Source of the DNA: Brevibacterium daeguense
GTDB taxonomy: Bacteria; Actinomycetota; Actinomycetes; Actinomycetales; Brevibacteriaceae
Assembly: GCF_021729135.1 (NCBI RefSeq)
Contig: NZ_JAJTWW010000011.1
Location: forward strand, 1 to 59,233
DNA length: 59,233 nt
Direction: 5' to 3'
The translations under genes were made by a program, and so were the position numbers. This document shows positions 52,498 through 59,233 of the stretch, one piece after another. Each line of letters starts with the position of its first letter. The first letter of the stretch is position 1. Under the pieces are notes generated by a model, which saw only the letters and a list, made by a program, of their open reading frames with translations, did no database searches and was not told where the DNA came from.

Positions 52498-53580
52498 TCA
52501 GAGCTTGCGCAGCTGGATCCGGCGGATGGAGTGGTCGGCGGCCTTGTGCACGATGAGATCGGCCCGTCCCCGGCTGGGCAGCACGTTCTCGCGCAGGTTG
52601 GGGGCGTTGATCGAGTCCCAGATCTCCGCGGCGAGAGTCCGGGCCTCCGGTTCGCTGAGCCGGCTGTAGCGGTGGAAGTACGACTCCGGATCCCGGAAGG
52701 CGCCGTTCTTGAGCTTCATGAACCGCTCGATGTACCAGTCGCGGATGTTCGGGGTCTTGGCGTCGACGAAGATCGAGAAGTCGAAGTAGTCGCTCACGGA
52801 CATCCCCACTCGGCCGTCCGAGCGGGGCCGGGCCGGCTGGAGCACATTGAGGCCCTCGACGATGAGCACATCGGGGGAGCGGACGGTGATCTCCGCCCCG
52901 GGGACGATGTCGTAGGTGAGGTGGGAGTAGACGGGGGCGCGCACCTCGGGAGCACCCGACTTCACCGCCGACAGGAAGCGCAGCAGCGCTCGCCGGTCAT
53001 AGGACTCCGGGAAGCCCTTGCGGCCGATCAGCCCGCGGCGCTCGAGCTCGGCGTTGGGGAACAGGAAGCCGTCGGTGGTCAGCAGCTCCACGCGCGGGGT
53101 GTCGGGCCAGCGTGCCAGCATCGCCCGCAGCACGCGGGCGGTGGTGGATTTGCCGACGGCGACGGAGCCGGCCACCCCGATGACGAACGGGGTGCGCTTG
53201 GGGGCGGGATCGCGGCCGACGTCGCGCAGCGGGGCGAAGAACTCGCGCGTGAGCTCGTGCTTCTGGCCGCGGGCGGACACATAGAGATTGAGGAGCCGGG
53301 AGACGGGCAGGTAGACGGTGGAGACCTCCTGCAGATCGATCGTCTCGCCCAAGCCGCGGAGGCGCTCGATGTCGGGGGCCGTCAGCGGCAGCGGCATCGT
53401 CTCGGCGAGCATCGCCCAGGATTCGCGGTCGAACTCCCAGAACGGCGAGGGGAACGATTCCTCGGACCTGCTGCGCGGCTGCAGCCCCGCCAGGCGTCGG
53501 GCCGGTTCGAGCCCGGCGAGCCGGCGCTCCGTTTCCAGGTCGTCCTTGACCTGCGACTTCTCCTGCGACATGGGTGCCAT
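52498..53580 (-). CDS. coaA: Type I pantothenate kinase
   Basis: A 360-residue kinase for the first step of coenzyme A synthesis. P-loop [12 protein letters not shown] (135-146), then [19 protein letters not shown], the YDIVPGAE region and [10 protein letters not shown], canonical for CoaA. The N-terminus has about 45 extra residues, including a short duplication, RRLAGLEPA / RRLAGLQPR. Start ATG at 53580 or 53571; neither has a good ribosome binding site. It is divergent from the amine oxidase. Confidence 0.94.
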   Translation of the reverse strand: MAPMSQEKSQVKDDLETERRLAGLEPARRLAGLQPRSRSEESFPSPFWEFDRESWAMLAETMPLPLTAPDIERLRGLGETIDLQEVSTVYLPVSRLLNLYVSARGQKHELTREFFAPLRDVGRDPAPKRTPFVIGVAGSVAVGKSTTARVLRAMLARWPDTPRVELLTTDGFLFPNAELERRGLIGRKGFPESYDRRALLRFLSAVKSGAPEVRAPVYSHLTYDIVPGAEITVRSPDVLIVEGLNVLQPARPRSDGRVGMSVSDYFDFSIFVDAKTPNIRDWYIERFMKLKNGAFRDPESYFHRYSRLSEPEARTLAAEIWDSINAPNLRENVLPSRGRADLIVHKAADHSIRRIQLRKL

Positions 53581-53686
53581 TGTGTCACGAATCACCGGAG
53601 CGCCTCGGCGGGGGTCCGGGAAGCGGACGCGGCTACGATGTGTGCCATCGGCGAGGCGACCCCGCCCAGAAGCGTCAGGAGTGGCA

Positions 53687-55084
53687 ATGGCATCAGGAAC
53701 GTCACCGGAACCTCGGACACACGACGTCATCGTCGTCGGCGCCGGCCTGTCCGGGCTCACCGCCGCCGCCCGCCTCGGCGAGCAGGGACTCGACGTTGTC
53801 GTCCTGGAGGCCCGCGACCGGGTCGCCGGGCGCAATGAGAACGGGCTGTTCGCCACCGGCCAGCCGATCGAGCTGGGCGGGCAGTGGGTGGGTCCCACGC
53901 AGGACGAGGTCCTGGGCCTCATCGCCGAACTGGGCCTGCAGACCTTCACCGTCCACGACGAGGGCGCCTCGCTGCTGGCCGCTCGCGGCGAGATCATCAC
54001 GGGTGATCCGGACACCTTCGGCCTGCCCGCAGAATCCGCCCATGAGTTCTCCCGGCTGGTCACGCACATCGACGAGGTCGCCGCCGGCATCATGCTCGAT
54101 CGGCCCTGGGCCTCTCCGGAGGCGGAGCGGCTCGATCGGATGACAGCCGCCCAGTGGCTCGACGAGAACGCCCGGGACCCGCTGGCCCGCGAATTCCTCG
54201 GCGTCATGCTCGCCTCGATCTTCGCCGCCGAATCCGAGGAGTACTCCGCACTGCACCTTCTGTTCTACCTCGCCTCCGGCGGCGGCCTGCACCGGATGAT
54301 GATCACGATCGGCGGCGCCCAGGAAGCACGCGTCCGAGGCGGCACCCACCAGATCTCGGAACGCCTGGCCGCTCGGCTGGGAGACCGGGTCCGCCTCGGC
54401 AGCGAGGTCATCGCGATCGACCACGGGCCCGCGGAGGCGACGGTCCGCACCCTCACCGGCAGTCACCGGGCGCGCCGGGTGATCGTCACGCTGCCGCCCG
54501 TGCTGGCCGGCCGCCTGCGCTACGAGCCGCCGCTGCCGGCCAACCGCGACGCGCTGACCGCGCAGCTGCCCGCGGGCAATGTGCACAAGTTCCAGGTCCT
54601 GTACGAGACCCCGTTCTGGCGGGCGGCCGGCCTCAGCGGCACCGTGCTCAGCCTCGACCACGACGTCTCGCTCGTCTACGACAACTGCGTCCCCGACTCC
54701 ACCGCCGGTATCCTCGTCGCCTTCGTCGAGGGCCACCACGCCAAGGCCTTCAACGAGATCTCCGAGGCGGACCGGGCCGAACGGGTGCTGGCCGACCTCA
54801 CCGCCTTCTTCGGGGAGGAGGCCCGGCACCCGGTCGACCTGCTCCAGCGGAACTGGAGTGCTGAGCGGTTCACCCGCGGCTGCTACGGCGGACGGCTGGG
54901 CACCGGGCTGTGGACGCACCTCGGGCAGACGCTGCGCGCACCCGTCGGCGTGATCCACTGGGCCGGCGCGGAGACCGCCGAGGTGTGGAACGGCTACATG
55001 GACGGCGCCATCCGGTCCGGTCAGCGGGCGGCCGGGGAAGTCGCCGAACAGCTGCGCGGGAGCGCGCGCGGAGCGGCGACATGA
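53687..55084 (+). CDS. FAD-dependent amine oxidase
   Basis: A 465-residue flavoprotein of the monoamine oxidase family. The N-terminal dinucleotide site [17 protein letters not shown] is followed by [13 protein letters not shown] and [11 protein letters not shown]; the C-terminus has [32 protein letters not shown], which closes the FAD site. The usual Cys for covalent FAD is not obvious. The substrate may be a primary amine or putrescine. The ATG at 53687 has AGGAG upstream; GTG at 53681 is an alternative. glmS follows with its own promoter. Confidence 0.92.
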   Translation: MASGTSPEPRTHDVIVVGAGLSGLTAAARLGEQGLDVVVLEARDRVAGRNENGLFATGQPIELGGQWVGPTQDEVLGLIAELGLQTFTVHDEGASLLAARGEIITGDPDTFGLPAESAHEFSRLVTHIDEVAAGIMLDRPWASPEAERLDRMTAAQWLDENARDPLAREFLGVMLASIFAAESEEYSALHLLFYLASGGGLHRMMITIGGAQEARVRGGTHQISERLAARLGDRVRLGSEVIAIDHGPAEATVRTLTGSHRARRVIVTLPPVLAGRLRYEPPLPANRDALTAQLPAGNVHKFQVLYETPFWRAAGLSGTVLSLDHDVSLVYDNCVPDSTAGILVAFVEGHHAKAFNEISEADRAERVLADLTAFFGEEARHPVDLLQRNWSAERFTRGCYGGRLGTGLWTHLGQTLRAPVGVIHWAGAETAEVWNGYMDGAIRSGQRAAGEVAEQLRGSARGAAT

Positions 55085-55117
55085 CCGGCGGGTCCATCAC
55101 TCTGTAAAGTTGCGGTC

Positions 55118-56989
55118 ATGTGCGGAATCGTAGGATTTGTATCGTCGTCCACCCCGGAGACCGCCGGACACAGTGCGCTCGACGTGGTGATGGCCGGACT
55201 TTCGCGACTGGAGTACCGCGGATACGATTCCGCCGGCGTCGCCCTGGTCCCCGAGGACGGCCCGCTGGTCAGCGCCAAGAAGGCCGGCAAGCTCACCAAC
55301 CTCACCGAGGAGCTGCAGGCCAACCCGCTGCCGGAGGCGATGACCGGAATCGGCCACACCCGCTGGGCCACCCACGGTCGGCCCAATGACGAGAACGCCC
55401 ACCCGCACCTGGCCGACGAGGGCCGCCTGGCGATCATCCACAACGGCATCATCGAGAACTTCGCCGCGCTCAAGGCGGATCTGCTGGACGCCGGCGTCGA
55501 GTTCAGCTCGGAGACCGACACGGAGGTCGCCGCGCACCAGCTGGCGAAGAACTACCGCGCCGTCGGCGATCTCACGGAGGCGATGCGGCTGACCGCCCGC
55601 GAACTCGAGGGCGCCTTCACCCTGCTCGCGGTCCACCAGGACCTGCCGGGCCGGGTCGTCGCCGCCCGCCGCAATTCGCCCCTGGTGATCGGGCTGGGCG
55701 AGGGGGAGAACTTCCTCGGCTCCGACGTCGCCGCCTTCATCGACTACACCCGCAAGGCGATGGAGATCGGCCAGGACGAGATCGTCACCATCACCGCCGA
55801 CTCCGTGAACATCATCGACATCGACGGCACCGCGGTCGCCGGAGAGCCCTTCGAGGTCGACTGGGACACCGCCGCCGCGGAGAAGGGCGGCTTCGACTCC
55901 TTCATGGACAAGGAGATCCACGACCAGCCGCAGGCCATCGCCGACACCCTGCTGGGCCGGATGGACGCCTCGGGAAAGCTCGTCCTCGACGAGATGAACG
56001 TCGACGAGTCGGTGCTCAAGTCGATCGACAAGATCGTGGTCGTCGCCTGCGGCACCGCCGCCTACGCCGGTCAGGTCGCCAAGTACGCGATCGAGCACTG
56101 GTGCCGGATCCCCACCGAGGTCGAGCTCGCCCACGAGTTCCGCTACCGCGACCCCGTCGTCAACGAGAAGACCCTCGTCGTCGCCGTCTCCCAGTCGGGG
56201 GAGACGATGGACACCATCATGGCGGTGCGGCACGCCCGCCAGCAGGGCGCCAAGGTCATCGCGATCTGCAACACCTACGGCTCCACCATCCCGCGCGAGT
56301 CCGACGCGGCGCTCTACACCCACGCCGGGCCCGAGGTGGCAGTCGCCTCCACGAAGGCGTTCCTGTCCCAGATCGTGGCCTGCTACCTGCTGGGCCTCTA
56401 CCTCGCCCAGCTGCGCGGCAACAAGTTCAGCGACGAGGTGCAGGCCATCCTCACGGAGCTGCAGGCGATCCCGGACAAGCTGGCGAAAGTGCTGGAGAAC
56501 AAGCAGCAGGTCATCGACCTCGCCCACTCCCAGCAGGACACGCAGTCGGTGCTGTTCCTGGGGCGTCACGTCGGGTATCCGGTGGCGATGGAGGGTGCGC
56601 TCAAGCTCAAGGAGCTCGCGTACATCCACGCCGAGGGCTTCGCCGCCGGCGAGCTCAAGCACGGCCCGATCGCGCTCATCGACGACGGCCAACTCGTGTT
56701 CATCGTGGTCCCCACCGTGCGCGGCCGCGACTCCCTGCACGCCAAGGTGATCTCGAACATCCAGGAGGTCCGCGCCCGCGGCGCGAACACCATCGTGATC
56801 GCGGAGGAGGGCGACGAGGCGGTCCGCGAGTACGCCTCCGAGGTCATCTACGTGCCCCGGACGCCCACCCTGCTGGCCCCGCTGCTGACCACGGTGCCGC
56901 TGCAGATCTTCGCGATGGAGCTGGCCACGGCCAAGGGACTCAACGTCGACCAGCCGCGCAACCTCGCCAAATCCGTGACGGTGGAGTGA
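55118..56989 (+). CDS. glmS: Glutamine-fructose-6-phosphate aminotransferase
   Basis: A 623-residue enzyme making glucosamine-6-phosphate, the first step to UDP-GlcNAc. It starts MCGIVGFV with the catalytic Cys exposed as residue 2, then GYDSAGVAL, GHTRWATHG and SETDTEV in the amidotransferase domain; two SIS domains follow (about 285-420 and 455-600) with SQSGETMDT and the C-terminal DQPRNLAKSVTVE. TAAAGT seven bases before the ATG indicates a leaderless mRNA. acpS follows after three bases. Confidence 0.97.
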   Translation: MCGIVGFVSSSTPETAGHSALDVVMAGLSRLEYRGYDSAGVALVPEDGPLVSAKKAGKLTNLTEELQANPLPEAMTGIGHTRWATHGRPNDENAHPHLADEGRLAIIHNGIIENFAALKADLLDAGVEFSSETDTEVAAHQLAKNYRAVGDLTEAMRLTARELEGAFTLLAVHQDLPGRVVAARRNSPLVIGLGEGENFLGSDVAAFIDYTRKAMEIGQDEIVTITADSVNIIDIDGTAVAGEPFEVDWDTAAAEKGGFDSFMDKEIHDQPQAIADTLLGRMDASGKLVLDEMNVDESVLKSIDKIVVVACGTAAYAGQVAKYAIEHWCRIPTEVELAHEFRYRDPVVNEKTLVVAVSQSGETMDTIMAVRHARQQGAKVIAICNTYGSTIPRESDAALYTHAGPEVAVASTKAFLSQIVACYLLGLYLAQLRGNKFSDEVQAILTELQAIPDKLAKVLENKQQVIDLAHSQQDTQSVLFLGRHVGYPVAMEGALKLKELAYIHAEGFAAGELKHGPIALIDDGQLVFIVVPTVRGRDSLHAKVISNIQEVRARGANTIVIAEEGDEAVREYASEVIYVPRTPTLLAPLLTTVPLQIFAMELATAKGLNVDQPRNLAKSVTVE

Positions 56990-56992
56990 GCG

Positions 56993-57421
56993 GTGGGAAT
57001 CATCGGCATCGGGCTCGACATCGCTGATGTGCCCCGATTCAAGGAGCACATCGAGCGGGTCCCGGAGCTGCTGCCCCGGCTGCTGACTCCGGCCGAGCAG
57101 CTCAAGCGCAACGGCAGGATCCGGACCCCGGAGTCGCTGGCGGCACGGTTCTCCGCCAAGGAGGCCCTCGTCAAGGCCATGCAGTACCCCGGCATCATCG
57201 AATGGCAGCACGCCGAGGTGGTCTCGGCCCGGTCCGGTGCCCCCTCCTTCCGGCTCACCGGGCCGGTGCTCGAGCACTTCCGGCGCATCGGCGGGCAACG
57301 GGTGCACCTGTCGATCACCCATGACGCGAACGTCACGATGACCTACGTCATCGTCGAGGGCGACGGCCCGGCGCTGTCGCCGCCCGTGGACCAGCCGGCG
57401 CCTCGGCTGCCCGGCAGCTGA
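56993..57421 (+). CDS. acpS: Holo-[acyl-carrier-protein] synthase
   Basis: A 142-residue phosphopantetheinyl transferase that activates acyl carrier protein using CoA. GIGLDIADVPRF holds the Mg-binding Asp, and SLAARFSAKEALVKAM the catalytic Glu/Lys helix; LSITHDANVTMTYVIVE ends the fold. The last 20 residues are Pro-rich and extra. The GTG start lies three bases after glmS. Together with coaA nearby it links CoA and fatty acid synthesis. Confidence 0.95.
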   Translation: MGIIGIGLDIADVPRFKEHIERVPELLPRLLTPAEQLKRNGRIRTPESLAARFSAKEALVKAMQYPGIIEWQHAEVVSARSGAPSFRLTGPVLEHFRRIGGQRVHLSITHDANVTMTYVIVEGDGPALSPPVDQPAPRLPGS

Positions 57422-57478
57422 GCCGGCCGTCCGTGGCGGGAGGCGCAGGGGGGCGGGGCGCAGGCGGCGCAGCGCAAC

Positions 57479-57520
57479 GTGCGACTTCTTGTCGGACTGT
57501 ACGACCGGAGAAGGTCGCAC
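57479..57520 (+). terminator. Imperfect hairpin after glmS-acpS
   Basis: GTGCGAC-TTCTTGTCGGAC pairs imperfectly with GACCGG-AGAAGGTCGCAC around TGTAC, 58 bases after acpS. Probably a terminator; the outer GTGCGAC / GTCGCAC arms are perfect. Confidence 0.45.
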
Positions 57521-57689
57521 GATCCGACAGCAGGTCGCTCGGTCGGTGCGCGGTGATGCTGCCGGACCCAGTACCTCGGAGGAGCACCGAGCGCGGCCTC
57601 GGAAGATGACCTAATGTGACTGCGTGCGACGGTCGAGGCCGCCGGGTGTGTTCGACTCTTCGAGTACTCATCGAGGGAAGGAACACCAC

Positions 57690-59087
57690 ATGACAGCGAC
57701 CGGCAAGCGCGAGATCCTCTTCAACGCCTTCGACATGAACTGCGTGGCCCACCAGTCGCCGGGACTGTGGCGCCACCCCGAGGACCGAGCGCGGGACTAC
57801 AACACCCTCGGCTACTGGACCGGCCTGGCCCGGACGCTGGAGAAGGGCCTGTTCGACGGCCTGTTCATCGCAGACGTGCTCGGTCCCTACGATGTCTACG
57901 GCTCCTCCGACGAGGCCACCCTCAGGGCCGGCACCCAGGTTCCGGTCAACGATCCGATGCTCGTCGTCCCGCCGATGGCCGCGGTCACCGAGCACCTGAC
58001 CTTCGGGGTCACGGCCGGCACCGCCTACGAGCACCCGTATCCCTTCGCCCGCCGGCTGGCGACCCTCGATCACCTCACCGAAGGCCGCGTCGGCTGGAAC
58101 GTCGTCACCGGCTACCTGCCCTCCGCAGCGCGCAATCTGGGCAACGAGGACCAGATGGAGCACGACGAACGCTACGACCACGCCGACGAATATCTCGACG
58201 TCGTCTACAAGCTGCTCGAGGGCTCCTGGGAGGACGACGCGGTCGTCAACGACAAGGAATCGGGCGTGTTCATCGATCCGAGCAAGGTCCACCGGATCGA
58301 GCACGAGGGCAGGTTCTTCAGGACGCCCGGCATCGCCTTCACCGAGCCCAGCCCGCAGCGCACGCCGGTGATCTACCAGGCGGGCGCATCGACCCGCGGC
58401 CGGGCGTTCGCCGGCAAGCATGCCGAGGCGGTCTTCATCAACTCGCCCACCCAGGAGCTGATCTCCGGGACCGCGGCGAAGATCCGGCAGTCCGCCGCCG
58501 AAGCCGGCCGCGACCCCCACGACATCCGCATCTTCTCGATGCAGACCATCGTCACCGGAGCCACCGACGCCGAGGCGCGGGCCAAGTACGACGACCTCGC
58601 CCAGTACGTCGATGTCGAGGGCGGACTGGTCCTGATGAGCGGCTGGATGGGCATCGACCTGGCCCGGTTCGATCTCGACGAGCCGATCGGCGACGTCAAG
58701 TCCAACGCCATCCAGTCCGCCGTCGAGACCTTCAAGAAGGCCTCCGGCGCGGAGGGTGAGGAGTGGACGGTCCGCCGGCTCGCCGAATGGGTGGGGATCG
58801 GCGGATTCGGTCCGGTGATCGTCGGCTCCGGCGAGACAGTGGCCCGGGAGCTGGCGCGGATCCAGGACGAGACCGACGTGGACGGCTTCAACCTCGCCTA
58901 CCACATCACCCCGGGCACCTTCGAGGACATCGTCGAGCACGTGGTGCCGGAGCTGCAGAAGCTCGGCCGGTACAAGACGGAGTACCGCGAGGGCACCATG
59001 CGCCACAAGCTGTTCGGCCGCGGCGACCATCTGCCGGAGAACCACTACGGCTCGCGTTTCGCCGTGCGCAGCCGGTCGCAGGTCTGA
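57690..59087 (+). CDS. NtaA/SnaA/DszA (DmoA-type) FMN-dependent monooxygenase
   Basis: A 465-residue bacterial luciferase-fold oxygenase that uses reduced FMN supplied by a separate reductase. Family marks: ILFNAFDMNCVAHQSPGLWRHP, GLFDGLFIADVLGPYDVY, AGTAYEHPYPFARRLATLDHLTEGRVGWNVVTGYL and VIYQAGASTRGRAFAGKHAEAVF. Substrates in the family include nitrilotriacetate, dibenzothiophene sulfone and dimethyl sulfide; none can be chosen here. The ATG at 57690 has GGAAGGAA upstream; TAATGT near 57613 is a likely -10 and gives a short leader. Confidence 0.9.
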   Translation: MTATGKREILFNAFDMNCVAHQSPGLWRHPEDRARDYNTLGYWTGLARTLEKGLFDGLFIADVLGPYDVYGSSDEATLRAGTQVPVNDPMLVVPPMAAVTEHLTFGVTAGTAYEHPYPFARRLATLDHLTEGRVGWNVVTGYLPSAARNLGNEDQMEHDERYDHADEYLDVVYKLLEGSWEDDAVVNDKESGVFIDPSKVHRIEHEGRFFRTPGIAFTEPSPQRTPVIYQAGASTRGRAFAGKHAEAVFINSPTQELISGTAAKIRQSAAEAGRDPHDIRIFSMQTIVTGATDAEARAKYDDLAQYVDVEGGLVLMSGWMGIDLARFDLDEPIGDVKSNAIQSAVETFKKASGAEGEEWTVRRLAEWVGIGGFGPVIVGSGETVARELARIQDETDVDGFNLAYHITPGTFEDIVEHVVPELQKLGRYKTEYREGTMRHKLFGRGDHLPENHYGSRFAVRSRSQV

Positions 59088-59107
59088 GAAGCTCCCTGCC
59101 GCGGGAG

Positions 59108-59145
59108 GCCGGCGCGCTCACCCGGACCGGGGCGAGCGCGCCGGC
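59108..59145 (+). terminator. Terminator after the monooxygenase
   Basis: Perfect 12-bp stem GCCGGCGCGCTC / GAGCGCGCCGGC with a 14-base loop, 20 bases after the stop. Confidence 0.82.
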
Positions 59146-59166
59146 ACCACCCGTTAGGCTTGGCCC

Positions 59167-59233
59167 ATGACCTCACCCACCCACGACGACGCCCGAACTC
59201 TCCTGCCCGAACTGCGGCGATTGCGGCGCGAAC
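59167..59233 (+). CDS. Start of a probable M20-family amidohydrolase/peptidase, truncated by the window
   Basis: Only 22 codons are seen. The N-terminus ends LLPELRRLRRE, which resembles the opening of M20 aminoacylase/hippurate hydrolase proteins (LRALRRELHAHPE). The ATG at 59167 is six bases after TAGGCT (leaderless pattern). The family call is tentative. Confidence 0.45.
   Translation, partial: MTSPTHDDARTLLPELRRLRRE

Overview
This is 59 kb of GC-rich, densely coded DNA from an actinobacterium, most likely a Micrococcales-type organism; the genus cannot be fixed from sequence alone. The evidence is a G5/DUF348 resuscitation-promoting factor at the left edge, a CIRCE-controlled groES-groEL pair, the rplM-rpsI-glmM block followed by coaA-glmS-acpS, a GuaB3 paralogue, an MgtA-like mannosyltransferase, and many genes whose start codon lies 6-7 bases after a TANNNT hexamer, the pattern of leaderless actinobacterial transcripts. 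No rRNA, tRNA, CRISPR array, insertion sequence or prophage was seen.

Layout. 1-4.3 kb: 3' end of rpf, a DUF2975/XRE operon behind a 51-bp palindrome, a double UspA protein, an FNT channel and an amphi-Trp protein. 4.4-12.2 kb: two AMP-forming acyl-CoA synthetases around groESL, an SDR and DUF503. 12.3-18.1 kb: a 19-bp tandem array, TetR, an AidB-like acyl-CoA dehydrogenase, a flavin reductase, a PLP decarboxylase and an RluA-type pseudouridine synthase; then guaB. 20.1-24.6 kb (minus strand): ptxA-ptxB-ptxC-ptxD-gntR. 25.2-33.2 kb: a TesB thioesterase, a TPP-riboswitch thiM-thiE-thiD operon, guaB3, SURF1, DUF3817 and guaA. 33.3-38.6 kb: bioY-bioM-bioN-CHY finger, a mannosyltransferase, lemA-truA. 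38.8-47.3 kb: a sortase-anchored 5'-nucleotidase, a RibD/DHFR-like protein divergent from an HxlR-SCP2 regulator, and two tandem AlkP-like polytopic membrane proteins. 47.5-59.2 kb: rplM-rpsI, glmM, an ABC exporter, coaA, an amine oxidase, glmS-acpS, an NtaA/DmoA-type monooxygenase and the start of a probable M20 peptidase.

The standout system is the minus-strand operon at 20.1-24.6 kb. It encodes an ABC transporter of the phosphonate/phosphite type and a dehydrogenase that keeps every active-site residue I recall for phosphite dehydrogenase PtxD, so the predicted function is uptake of phosphite and its NAD-linked oxidation to phosphate. The last gene is a HutC/PhnF-type GntR regulator joined to ptxD by an ATGA overlap, whereas the classical ptx operon is linked to a LysR-type regulator. 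The promoter region holds three head-to-tail 11-bp GTT-headed units resembling an actinobacterial PHO box and a perfect 10-bp inverted repeat whose arms overlap the candidate -10 and the ribosome binding site. A frameshifted, internally deleted phnM-like amidohydrolase remnant on the other side suggests the operon replaced or grew out of a phosphonate cluster. A second PHO-box-like repeat precedes the wall-anchored 5'-nucleotidase, giving the window a phosphorus-scavenging theme.

Several intergenic regions hold short tandem repeats (19 bp x 6, 15 bp x 5, 20 bp x 2) next to promoters, and there are several strong leader hairpins, notably a structured leader in front of lemA-truA.
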